A stretch of DNA of 34,069 bases, from the NCBI RefSeq assembly GCF_022884085.1, contig NZ_JAGGCS010000024.1, forward strand, positions 1 through 34,069, in the 5' to 3' direction. Every line of letters starts with the position of its first letter. The stretch's first letter is position 1. The translations under genes and the position numbers were made by a program. Under the pieces are notes generated by a model. That model ran no database searches. It had not been told where the DNA came from and saw only the letters and a list, made by a program, of their open reading frames with translations. The stretch is from Paenirhizobium cremeum (GTDB lineage: Bacteria; Pseudomonadota; Alphaproteobacteria; Rhizobiales; Rhizobiaceae). This document shows positions 16,024 through 23,614 of the stretch, piece after piece.

Positions 16024-16546
16024 GGATTCTGCTCCTTGACGTTGTATGGTTCTCGCTGCTCCTTCCGGGAAGAAGCGCGGATGCATGAGGGCGATACCGA
16101 GGGTATCTCGGACGCCACATGGCGGACGGGTCGACGCCTTGGAAAACGTGCGGGCGAGCGGGTGCTAACCGAAATGCACGAACAGAGTCGGCGTCGGTTC
16201 TATGAACTCTTTGGGGGGGCGGAACCGCGACCGCAAGCAAGGCCGGGAGCATTTGCCGGGCGAGTTCGATGTCAGAACCCGGCTCGGGGGGCTGGAAGCC
16301 CTGGAACGTGATGCTGGCGAACCAGTTGCAGTGATCCTGGCAGGGCGCGGTGTGATGGTGCGGGTCTATCTGATTGCCTGCAACGCCACCCGCTTCGGCG
16401 GGATTGGACGCTTCGAGATTGGCGGGATCCGGGAAATCGGCCGAGACGGCGTTTAACTCATCGGTGGTACACGCGCGCGAAGGGGTTGCCGCATGAATGG
16501 CAAGCATCACTGTCAGGATGAATAAAACGAACCCTCTAACCATCAC
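15953..16546 (-). CDS. exported His-rich small protein, unknown function; end uncertain
   Basis: The first ~145 residues look genuine. A signal peptide MMVRGFVLFILTVMLAIHAATPSRA is followed by ACTTDELNAVSADFPDPAN and the metal-binding-looking run DPHHHTAPCQDHCNWFA. This resembles small periplasmic proteins of copper or other metal stress loci, but I cannot name a family. The reading frame overlaps the L,D-transpeptidase gene by 71 bases from the GTG start, and its last ~50 residues are rich in Arg, Ser and Pro. The true end may therefore be earlier, with a frameshift, or the overlap may be real. Confidence 0.5.
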   Translation of the reverse strand: MMVRGFVLFILTVMLAIHAATPSRACTTDELNAVSADFPDPANLEASNPAEAGGVAGNQIDPHHHTAPCQDHCNWFASITFQGFQPPEPGSDIELARQMLPALLAVAVPPPQRVHRTDADSVRAFRLAPARPHVFQGVDPSAMWRPRYPRYRPHASALLPGRSSENHTTSRSRIRERNPRTADQSNKAALPACVRRC

Positions 16547-16760
16547 CCCTGATCGAACACGAATTTGGTGAATGTTCGATGAACTTTTCGCTCAAGTCCA
16601 ACTCGTATCAGAGGGCTCGACAATTGCGGCTGGAATGTGGAATGGAGGAGCGCTGCCGGCTCGCATGAACTCTATTTTGCTCATAGCCAGCAATCCTGCG
16701 CCCTTGTCTGGCCATGTTCGCCCTCCACGGTGGCTATGTCATCTTTGTGAAATGGACACG

Positions 16761-17105
16761 ATGAAGCGGGTTGAACTCCAATTCCTGTTGATCAAGTCGC
16801 TTGGTTGTATCCCGTTACTCGCCGGGATCCTGTTATTTGCGCAGGTCAAACACGGCGCAACCCATCCACACATTCTTGCGGAGGCTCGCTTTGACGTTGC
16901 TGTAGATGAATACGGTGTAGTACAGAGCCTTAAGCACCTCTGGCGATTTGATGAATTCTTTTCTAGCACCGTTATTATGGAATTTGATGAAGACGGTGAT
17001 TGGAAGCTTAACGAAAAAGAGCTTGCCGCAGTTTCCAAACTATTCACGCATCCCTCGGCGACTTCAATTACTTTCAAATTATATCATCAAACGGGGAGGA
17101 TGTTT
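16761..17105 (+). pseudogene. DUF1007-family protein, frameshifted and truncated by IS6
   Basis: From the ATG at 16761 the frame gives a signal-like segment (FLLIKSLGCIPLLAGILLFAQVKHGATA-type hydrophobic stretch), then HPHILAEARFDVAVDEYGVVQSLKHLWRFDEFFSSTVIMEFDEDGDWKLNEKELAAVS. This is the N-terminal half of DUF1007 periplasmic proteins, often linked to nickel/cobalt or zinc transporters. After AAVS the matching sequence TIHASLGDFNYFQIISSNGEDVW continues in another frame, so one base has been lost or gained near 17037. The gene is then cut at 17106 by an IS6 element; the second half is missing. Confidence 0.75.
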
Positions 17106-17926
17106 GGTTGTGTTGCAACGTTTTGAATACCGTCACTGTGGCAAGGAGCGCCTCTGGCATTTTCGGAGGATTGAATGTTCAAGGGCCGCCAGTTCGACCA
17201 GTCCGTGATCCTGCTTTGCGTGCGCTGGTACCTGGCCTACAGTCTGAGCCTGCGTGATCTGGAAGAGATGATGGCCGAGCGGGGCATTGCCGTCGATCAC
17301 ACGACCATTCACCGCTGGACCGTCCGTTACGCACCGCTATTGCTGGAGCGTTTCAACCGACGGAAGCGGAGCGTGACCGGCAGATGGCATATCGACGAGA
17401 CCTACATCAAGGTCCGCGGCCAGTGGATGTACCTCTACCGCGCCATCGACAGTGTCGGCGACACGGTTGAATTCTGGTTCAGCGAGCAGCGCGACTTGCC
17501 GTCGGCCAAGCGGTTTTTCAGGAAGGCACTGGCACGTCATGGCCGGCCCGACCGCGTCGTCATCGATGGTAGTCCGACCAACCACGAGGCTATCGTTTCC
17601 TGTGATACCACAAATCGCTTACTGGATCGCTCCCGACGCCGGCTGAAGCCGATCGAAATACGCAAGAGTAAATACTTGAATAATCGGATTGAACAGGATC
17701 ATCGGCGCATCAAGCGCCGCGTCCGGCCAATGCTTGGCTTCAAATCACAGGGATCAGCCGCGATCATCCTGTCCGGCATCGAGATGGTTCATATGATGCG
17801 CAAGCGACAGGCGAGATACGCCTTCAATCCGAATCCGTCCTTGGCCGAGCAGTTCGCAATTCTTGCCGCATAATTGGCCTCGGGTCAGGCCTCTTTGTGT
17901 TTCCAGTCTGCCGTTGCAACAAAACC
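17106..17926 (+). mobile_element. IS6-family insertion sequence (821 bp)
   Basis: The left end GGTTGTGTTGCAACG (17106-17120) and right end CGTTGCAACAAAACC (17912-17926) are inverted repeats matching at 14 of 15 positions, the GTTGCAAC type typical of IS6 elements. Flanking octamers (GGATGTTT and GTGCTTCT) differ, so no target duplication remains. It truncates the DUF1007 gene, and the other half of that gene is not on its right side, so flanking DNA has been lost or rearranged. Confidence 0.85.
17175..17873 (+). CDS. IS6-family transposase
   Basis: A 232-residue DDE transposase filling the 821-bp element. N-terminal region SVILLCVRWYLAYSLSLRDLEEMMAERGIAVDHTTIHRW, first Asp in WHIDETYIKVRGQWMYLYRAID, second Asp in RVVIDGSPTNHEAI, Glu in LNNRIEQDHRRIKRRVRPMLGFKS. 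All three catalytic positions appear intact. It belongs to a different IS6 subgroup from the transposase at 13014-13727, judged by the different terminal repeats and the YIKVRGQW rather than VVTIKGKKYW motif. Confidence 0.92.
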   Translation: MFKGRQFDQSVILLCVRWYLAYSLSLRDLEEMMAERGIAVDHTTIHRWTVRYAPLLLERFNRRKRSVTGRWHIDETYIKVRGQWMYLYRAIDSVGDTVEFWFSEQRDLPSAKRFFRKALARHGRPDRVVIDGSPTNHEAIVSCDTTNRLLDRSRRRLKPIEIRKSKYLNNRIEQDHRRIKRRVRPMLGFKSQGSAAIILSGIEMVHMMRKRQARYAFNPNPSLAEQFAILAA

Positions 17927-18449
17927 GTGCTTCTTGGTGCTCGTATCTCAGTTCGAGAGCTGGCGGGCAAGCCCGTCGTACCTGCAGCGCTCAGCGGGCT
18001 TCATTTACATACCTCAACTTGCTGCACCGGAACGGGGATGCTACATCCATATCGGCGCCGGGGACGCCCGCTGACGGTGCAGAAAGGCACCGTCAGCCTG
18101 AGGGGCCTGCCGCTCCCGCGCTTAGGCGCTGCGACTCTTCCTCCGGAAGCTAGGGCTTGGCTTAATTCGACGGGACTTCCCACAGGCACCTTTGAGGCAG
18201 ATCTCGGTCGAGTCGCAAGGCCGAGGTGTTGAGCCTGCACGCGCGAGACCTGCTTGACATCCCATAGCACCGCACCTTGCATTTAGACGCGCCAATGATC
18301 CTGATCCTATTCCATCCGGCCATCGCTGCCCTCAGGATCAGGCTGGACAGCCCAGCCGAGCGCATCGTGCGAGCCCCCAGGAGTTGGCGGCGCTGCTTTT
18401 CGTGGCGCGGCCAAAGCTGCGGGTGCGCCGTGAAGCTCGTGGGTAAGCA
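17927..18449. other. intergenic stretch with no gene recognised
   Basis: Between the IS6 element and the terminator of the Rieske gene I find no reading frame with recognisable protein features. The only clear structure is the hairpin at 18071-18096. It is probably eroded DNA at the edge of the catabolic island. Confidence 0.5.
18071..18096. repeat. perfect 10-bp stem-loop in non-coding DNA
   Basis: CTGACGGTGC (18071-18080) and GCACCGTCAG (18087-18096) are perfectly complementary with a 6-base AGAAAG loop. No T-run follows on either strand, so it is not a standard terminator. It may be a leftover IS end, a recombination site or part of an RNA. Confidence 0.5.
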
Positions 18450-18450
18450 C

Positions 18451-18486
18451 AAAAAATGCCCGCACGTGCAAAAGCGCCGTGCGGGC
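18451..18486 (-). terminator. rho-independent terminator of the Rieske oxygenase gene
   Basis: On the minus strand a 9-bp perfect GC-rich stem (GCCCGCACG / CGTGCGGGC) with an 11-base loop is followed by a run of six T (plus-strand AAAAAA at 18451-18456). It lies about 70 bases past the stop of the leftward Rieske gene. Confidence 0.8.
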
Positions 18487-18558
18487 CCACCGGCCGCATG
18501 TTTGCCTGTTATGTGGGTAGCCTGGGCGGTCTTGCTTGCGCGAGATTACCCGGCTCTG

Positions 18559-19836
18559 TCACTCGGCCGCCTGGCTGATGTTTCCTGCCACCAATGTCCG
18601 CCAGTCGACTTCCTTGGGATAGACCCCTTCATGCGAGGCAATAGTGGCCTGCAGCTCGGTCGAATCGGTGCCGATTGCGCGGCCACCCTCGGCCACCTTC
18701 TGCGCAGCGTCTGTCATCAGGCGGCGGAATTCGACAATGGCGAGATCCGACGCGCCTAGCACGTCTGTGTGGCGCTGCACGCGGCTGCCCATCGACACCC
18801 ACATGATGATGTCCTCGTTAGGGATGCCCGGAACGCCGGTGAAATGGCCTTCCTTCATCAGCTCGCGGTCCTGCTTGAAGTCGTTCTCCAGCGTCCGCAG
18901 CGTACGCCACTTGTGGTCTAGGTCCTTACCTGGCACCGCGTGGTTGAAGGCGCGCCATTGATCGGTCGAAGGTACGTTGGGACCACCGAAGGCCAAGAAG
19001 TGGAACGCAGTCTCGTCATCGTTGATGGGCACAATGACGCTGGCAACCTTGTAGTTGTTGTTGGGCGGGATGAGTGAGTAATAGGGCGCAACGAACTCAG
19101 TGATGCGCAGGTAATGATGCGTCGCTGCGTTCTTGATAGGCTTGCGGATCGCCGCGTAATGGAAGCCGTAGCTAGTAGTTTCCGTCTGCATGCGCGGCGA
19201 CTTGTCAGTCGAGGGGCGATACCACGACTTGTCATCCGCCGCCGCGCTCTCGACGCGGGCGGGTTTCATCGTCGAGGAATGAAGCGAGGAGGAATGCGCG
19301 CTGTCGATCTGGCCCTCGTGGATCTGTGCCCAGTTGGCGGGGACGCGGATCTTCAGGATGGCCACCGGCGTATCCTCCGTCGGCGCAAAGGCGGGGGGCT
19401 GGAACTCCGGCATGTCGGCCTTGTCGCCCAGCCAAGCCCAGACGAACCCGCCCCATTCGCGCACTGGATAGGAGCGCGCCTTGACTTTGTCCATCAGCGG
19501 GCTGCCCTCGGGCTCCGACGACATCGCAACGACGTTGCCGTCCACGTCCATCTTCCAACCGTGGTAGAGGCAGCGTAGGCCGCAATCCTCGTTGCGCCCG
19601 TACACAAGCGAGGCCTTCCGGTGCGGGCAGAGCTCGTCCAGCATGCCGAGGCGGCCCTTGGTATCGCGGAACGCGACATAGCTCTCGCCTAGAACTTCGA
19701 CGCGCAGCGGCTTACCATCGTTCTCTGCCACTTCCTCAATCAGACAAACCGGCGTCCAGTGCTGGCGCATCAACTTGGCCATCGGCGCATCGCCTGTCAC
19801 GCGGGTCAGGACTTCATTTTCTTCGGGGGTCAGCAT
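18559..19836 (-). CDS. Rieske [2Fe-2S] aromatic-ring oxygenase, phthalate-4,5-dioxygenase-like
   Basis: A 425-residue terminal oxygenase. The Rieske cluster ligands are Cys70 and His72 (CPHRKAS) with Cys89 and His92 (CLYHGW). The mononuclear iron motif follows in HEGQIDSAHSSSLHSSTMKP, with Asp178 bridging and His181/His186. The overall shape (single alpha-type subunit, N-terminal Rieske domain) matches phthalate 4,5-dioxygenase and related homo-oligomeric enzymes, which also include O-demethylases. The start at 19836 is supported by AGGAGGAG upstream; the longer frame to 19890 would cover the promoter. It is divergent from its probable electron donor, the PDR-type reductase. A Pht4-like and a Pht5-like gene in the same cluster favour an aromatic di- or tricarboxylate as substrate. 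Confidence 0.88.
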   Translation of the reverse strand: MLTPEENEVLTRVTGDAPMAKLMRQHWTPVCLIEEVAENDGKPLRVEVLGESYVAFRDTKGRLGMLDELCPHRKASLVYGRNEDCGLRCLYHGWKMDVDGNVVAMSSEPEGSPLMDKVKARSYPVREWGGFVWAWLGDKADMPEFQPPAFAPTEDTPVAILKIRVPANWAQIHEGQIDSAHSSSLHSSTMKPARVESAAADDKSWYRPSTDKSPRMQTETTSYGFHYAAIRKPIKNAATHHYLRITEFVAPYYSLIPPNNNYKVASVIVPINDDETAFHFLAFGGPNVPSTDQWRAFNHAVPGKDLDHKWRTLRTLENDFKQDRELMKEGHFTGVPGIPNEDIIMWVSMGSRVQRHTDVLGASDLAIVEFRRLMTDAAQKVAEGGRAIGTDSTELQATIASHEGVYPKEVDWRTLVAGNISQAAE

Positions 19837-19883
19837 TTCGTACTCCTCCTGCGGTTCGGCCCTCCAGGGCCAATCTCGAATGC

Positions 19884-19917
19884 TTGACAAGATATACTTA
19901 GCTATCTAAATGAGCAA
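19884..19917. promoter_or_regulatory. overlapping divergent promoters with inverted repeat (candidate MarR operator)
   Basis: Rightward, TTGACA (19884-19889) is followed after 17 bases by TAAATG. Leftward, TTGCTC (19917-19912) is followed after 17 bases by TATCTT (19894-19889). Inside both spacers lies AGATA-N8-TATCT (19890-19907), an inverted repeat of the size bound by MarR dimers. A MarR gene ends this cluster, so one site could control both directions. Confidence 0.5.
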
Positions 19918-19946
19918 GGGCAGATGCAAGTTTTTTGGAGGAGCGG

Positions 19947-20900
19947 ATGGAGATCATCAGGATGCGCGTCGCCGCAAGGCGCGTGTTGACCCCGCACATT
20001 ACCGAATTCAGCCTAATTCCCGTGGAGAAACCGGATGGCGATGGCACGCTCCCTGCGTTCACCCCCGGCGCACATGTGACCGTAGAGACTCCATCGGGCG
20101 CAATGCGCCGCTATTCTCTAATCAATGACGGCACCGCACCAGACCACTACAAGATCGCTGTCAAGCGCGAACCTGCTAGCCGCGGCGGTTCGGCCTCGAT
20201 GCATGATGACGCGACCGAGGGCAGTGTGCTTAACGTCGAGGCACCCGAGAACGACTTCCCGATGTCGGAGGCGCCTCGTTACCTGCTTATCGCGGGCGGG
20301 ATCGGCATCACCCCGATCTACGCCATGGCCTCGCACCTAGAGCGGGAAGGTAAGGATTTCAACATCATTTACGTCAGTCGCAGCGCCTCGGAAGCTGCTT
20401 ACCTTGAAGACCTAACACAGGCCTTCGGTGACCGGGTGCTGGCTCATCACGACGAGGGAGATCCCGACCGGATATACGATTTTTGGGACTTGTTCGCTGA
20501 GCCGCAGAACCTCAACGTCTATTGCTGCGGCCCTAAGCCTTTGATGGACGAGATCAAGGCAATCTCGGGCCACTGGCCGGAAGGACGCGTTAATTTCGAG
20601 GATTTCAAGCCGGTCGAGGTGGTGCGGGCAGATGACGAGCCCTTCGAAGTCGAATTGAGGAAGAGCGGCGCCACGCTGACCGTGCCCGCCGACCGCTCGA
20701 TCCTAGAGGCGATGCGCGACGCTGGGCTGAAGACCGTGAGCTCCTGCGAGAGCGGCACCTGCGGCACCTGCAAGACTAATCTAATCGAGGGCGAGGTCGA
20801 CCATCGCGACATGGTGCTAATGGACGAGGAAAAGACCAACAAGATCATGATCTGCGTCTCGCGCGCCTGCCCGGGCGGGAGGCTAGTCCTTGACCTCTGA
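19947..20900 (+). CDS. PDR/VanB-type oxidoreductase (oxygenase reductase)
   Basis: A 317-residue electron-transfer protein. The flavin-binding domain includes RRYSL (54-58), the nucleotide domain GGIGITP (117-123) and CGP (194-196). The C-terminal plant-type ferredoxin has Cys267, Cys272 and Cys275 (SCESGTCGTC) plus Cys303 (ICVSRAC). This FMN-NAD-[2Fe-2S] order is that of phthalate dioxygenase reductase, so it should pass electrons from NAD(P)H to the Rieske oxygenase. GGAGG precedes the ATG at 19947; an in-frame ATG at 19935 overlaps that site. First gene of the rightward operon. Confidence 0.92.
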   Translation: MEIIRMRVAARRVLTPHITEFSLIPVEKPDGDGTLPAFTPGAHVTVETPSGAMRRYSLINDGTAPDHYKIAVKREPASRGGSASMHDDATEGSVLNVEAPENDFPMSEAPRYLLIAGGIGITPIYAMASHLEREGKDFNIIYVSRSASEAAYLEDLTQAFGDRVLAHHDEGDPDRIYDFWDLFAEPQNLNVYCCGPKPLMDEIKAISGHWPEGRVNFEDFKPVEVVRADDEPFEVELRKSGATLTVPADRSILEAMRDAGLKTVSSCESGTCGTCKTNLIEGEVDHRDMVLMDEEKTNKIMICVSRACPGGRLVLDL

Positions 20901-22074
20901 CCCCACGCACCCCCCCGTCAGGCTGGGCGTCGTCGGTTTAGGGCGTGGCTTCATGTTGATGATCCCGACTTTCACCGCCGATCCGCGCGTGAAGCTCGTC
21001 GCCGCCGCCGCGCCCCGCGCGGAAAGTCGCGCGGCCTTCGAGGCCGAGTTCGGCGGGAGGACTTACGAAAACATCGCCCTCCTTTGCGCCGATCCGCAGG
21101 TCGAGGCGCTCTACATTGCCACGCCGCACCAGATGCATGCCGACCACGTTTGCACCGCGCTGGCCGCGGGCAAGCATGTTCTGGTCGATAAGCCGATCTC
21201 CATCTCGATGGCCGATGCCGACCGCATGGTCGCGGCGGCCGAAGCCTCAGGCAAGCACCTGATCGTGGGCCCAAGCCACAGCTTCGATCCGCCGGTCGAG
21301 GCCGCTGCCCGTCTGATCGAGAGCGGCGAGGTTGGATCGCTGCGGATGATCCAGGCTTTCAACTACACCGATTTCCTCTACCGCCCCCGACGCCCCGAGG
21401 AGCTGTGCACGGAGGAGGGCGGCGGCATCCTGTTCAGCCAAGCAATCCATCAGGTCGACGTGGTGCGCAGGCTCGCGGGTGGCATGGCTACTCGCGTGAC
21501 TGCCATGACCGGCGCTTGGGATCCCGCGCGCCCAACCGAAGGCGCTTTCAGCGCGTTGATCGCTTTTGCTTCGGGCGCATTTGCCAGCCTTACCTATTCC
21601 GGCTATGCGCATTTCGACAGTGACATCTGGATGGACGGTGTGGGCGAGCTGGGGCAGCGCAAGGATCCGGCCGCTTATGGCAAAGCGCGCCGCGCGCTTC
21701 AGGGTCTCGATGCGGAAGCCGAGGCCGCGTTGAAGCAGACGCGCACCTACGGCAGCGGGGCAGGGCTGATCGTGGCCGAGAGCAACGAGCACTTCGGCCC
21801 GGTGATCGCGCTCTGCGACCGCGCCGACCTGCGGCTGACGCCGAGCGGGCTGGACGTGTACGGTGATATCAAGCGTCACTTCGTCGAGGTGCCCCTCGGC
21901 CCCGCTCCGCGCGGCCCCGTCATCGACGCACTGGTCGCCGCCGTGCGCGGGGACCGCGCCCCCGTCCAGACAGGCGCCTGGGGCCGCGCCAGCCTCGAAA
22001 TCTGTCACGCGATCCTGGAAGCGGCGGCCTCGGGCCAGCCGGTGGATCTGCATTACCAATGCCGCATCACGTAA
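20890..22074 (+). CDS. Gfo/Idh/MocA dehydrogenase (4,5-dihydroxyphthalate dehydrogenase-like)
   Basis: A 394-residue NAD(P)-dependent oxidoreductase. The Rossmann motif VGLGRG is at 15-20 and the family's DKP is at 100-102 (GKHVLVDKPISIS). HQVDVVRRLAGG is the usual conserved His region of the second domain. The TTG start at 20890 has GGGAGG seven bases before it and overlaps the reductase gene by 11 bases, indicating coupling. In phthalate degradation a Gfo/Idh/MocA enzyme (Pht4) oxidises the cis-dihydrodiol to the catechol-type product; position and family suggest the same chemistry here on an unknown aromatic acid. Confidence 0.85.
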   Translation: MTSDPTHPPVRLGVVGLGRGFMLMIPTFTADPRVKLVAAAAPRAESRAAFEAEFGGRTYENIALLCADPQVEALYIATPHQMHADHVCTALAAGKHVLVDKPISISMADADRMVAAAEASGKHLIVGPSHSFDPPVEAAARLIESGEVGSLRMIQAFNYTDFLYRPRRPEELCTEEGGGILFSQAIHQVDVVRRLAGGMATRVTAMTGAWDPARPTEGAFSALIAFASGAFASLTYSGYAHFDSDIWMDGVGELGQRKDPAAYGKARRALQGLDAEAEAALKQTRTYGSGAGLIVAESNEHFGPVIALCDRADLRLTPSGLDVYGDIKRHFVEVPLGPAPRGPVIDALVAAVRGDRAPVQTGAWGRASLEICHAILEAAASGQPVDLHYQCRIT

Positions 22075-22085
22075 AGGAGGAATAC

Positions 22086-23078
22086 GTGTCTGATCTTAAA
22101 CTCTCCCTCGCCATGGGGAACTACGACCGCACGCGGCCCATCATCGACGGCCAGGTCAAGATCGATGGCGTCGATCCCGTGTCCATGCTACTGTCGCCCG
22201 AAGAGATGTTCTTCCGCGCCTTCCGTCAGGATGCCTTCGATGTCTCGGAGCTATCGCTATCGTCCTACTCGATCTCGGTCGCGCGCGGGAACCCGCATTA
22301 CGTCGCGATCCCGGTCTTCCTGAGCCGCGCGTTCCGCCATACCTCGGTCTACATCCGCACCGATCGCGGCATCGACCGGCCCGAGGACCTGAAGGGCAGG
22401 CGCATCGGCATCGCCGAATACCAGCTCTCGGCTAACGTCTGGGTGCGCGGAATCCTGGAAGAGCATTTTAGCGTGAAACCATCGGACGTGACTTGGGTAC
22501 GCGGGGGGATGGACACGCCGGGCCGCCCTGAGAAGATCGCGCTTACGCTGCCCGACGACATTACCATTGAAGCCGCCCCCGAGGGCGCTACGCTTAACGG
22601 CATGCTGGCTGCGGGCGAGATAGATGGGTTCATCGGCCCACGCTGGCCGCGCTGCTTCGCCGAGGGGCACCCTCATGTTGGTCGCCTGTTCCGCGATAGC
22701 ATCGGCGCGGCGGAGGACTACTTTCGACAGACCCGCATCTTTCCAGTGATGCACGTCCTTGGCGTGCGCCGGAGCTTGGTCGAGCAATACCCCTTCTTAC
22801 CCGCGGCGCTCCTCAAGGCCTTCTCGCAGTCGAAGAAGATTGCGGAAGAGGCGCTTAATGACACCTCGGCCACGAAGGTGACGATGCCCTTTGTCGAGGA
22901 CACGCTAAACCGAGCCCGCGCGCTCATGGGCCCTGACCCCTGGAGCTACGGCCTCGGCGCTAATGCGCATGTGCTAGACAAGTTCCTCGATTACCACTTC
23001 GCGCAGGGCCTCTCGCCCCGCCGCGTGCAGGTCGAGGAGCTTTTCCATCCCTCTACACTAGAAGCCTACAGCCTTTGA
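22086..23078 (+). CDS. 4,5-dihydroxyphthalate decarboxylase-like protein (Pht5 type)
   Basis: A 330-residue protein of the periplasmic-binding-protein fold but without a signal peptide. The start LKLSLAMGNYDRTRPIIDGQVKIDGVDPVSMLLSPEEMFFRAFRQDAFDVSELSLSSY is characteristic of the 4,5-dihydroxyphthalate decarboxylase family. HYVAIPVFLSRAFRHTSVYIRTD follows. The GTG at 22086 is chosen because AAAGGAGG lies five bases upstream; a frame from 22059 begins inside the previous gene. It should remove a carboxyl group from a dihydroxylated aromatic acid made by the oxygenase and dehydrogenase. Annotation as an ABC binding protein would be wrong: no permease or ATPase is nearby and export signal is absent. 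Confidence 0.85.
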   Translation: MSDLKLSLAMGNYDRTRPIIDGQVKIDGVDPVSMLLSPEEMFFRAFRQDAFDVSELSLSSYSISVARGNPHYVAIPVFLSRAFRHTSVYIRTDRGIDRPEDLKGRRIGIAEYQLSANVWVRGILEEHFSVKPSDVTWVRGGMDTPGRPEKIALTLPDDITIEAAPEGATLNGMLAAGEIDGFIGPRWPRCFAEGHPHVGRLFRDSIGAAEDYFRQTRIFPVMHVLGVRRSLVEQYPFLPAALLKAFSQSKKIAEEALNDTSATKVTMPFVEDTLNRARALMGPDPWSYGLGANAHVLDKFLDYHFAQGLSPRRVQVEELFHPSTLEAYSL

Positions 23079-23091
23079 AGGAAGAGGCCCC

Positions 23092-23535
23092 ATGACCCGC
23101 TACCACCCCGGCGACATCATTGAGATCCGCACCGATTCAGGTTTCGTCTATGTACACCTGACGCATGGCCACGACAGCTACCCGCCTGTAGTCCGCGTGC
23201 TGAAGGGCGTGCAAGCCCAACGGCCCGCCGACCTAGCGGCTTATGCCGCCAGCGCCCCGCGTGTCACCGCAATGATCCCACTGGAACAGGCGCTGGACCG
23301 GCTGGGCCTCGCGCATCAGAAGGTGGGCGAGGTAGCGCTCCCCGAGGGAGAGCGGCACTTCCCGACCTTCCGCATGCCGATCCGCGACAAGCAGGGCGAT
23401 ATCGTCTACTGGTGGTTCTGGGACGGTCATGGGCTCAGCTACTCAACCGAGCTGGACGCGACCCAGGAAACGCTGCCGATGCGCGAAGTCATGTCCTCGG
23501 CGCGGCTTCTGCGCGAACTGCAGGGTGCGGCCTGA
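23092..23535 (+). CDS. conserved-looking small protein in the aromatic-acid operon, unknown function
   Basis: A 147-residue protein with no signal peptide or membrane segment. It starts MTRYHPGDIIEIRTDSGFVY, then VHLTHGHDSYPPVVRVLKG, and later has HFPTFRMPIRDKQGDIVYWWFWDGHGLSYSTELD. The first ~110 residues recall small GDIIEI...Y...H..YG.L.RV proteins (some annotated as Imm26-like), but I cannot assign it firmly. GGAAGAGG precedes the ATG and only 13 bases separate it from the Pht5-like gene, so it is in the operon. The Trp-rich C-terminal stretch with His suggests ligand or metal binding; an accessory or isomerase role is speculation. Confidence 0.6.
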   Translation: MTRYHPGDIIEIRTDSGFVYVHLTHGHDSYPPVVRVLKGVQAQRPADLAAYAASAPRVTAMIPLEQALDRLGLAHQKVGEVALPEGERHFPTFRMPIRDKQGDIVYWWFWDGHGLSYSTELDATQETLPMREVMSSARLLRELQGAA

Positions 23536-23614
23536 GCCGGCCCACCCGTTGTAAGGAGTCTTCGGGCCTTGCGCCGCAACCCGTGCCCCTAAGCTCCACG
23601 GTGGATAGTACATA

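Noticed and set aside
18277..18759. Possible rightward gene of 160 residues before the Rieske gene
   Set aside because: It crosses the minus-strand terminator and the 3' part of the Rieske gene and has no recognisable features.
21247..22059. Leftward 270-residue open frame opposite the Gfo/Idh/MocA gene
   Set aside because: Shadow of a coupled operon gene with a good ribosome site.
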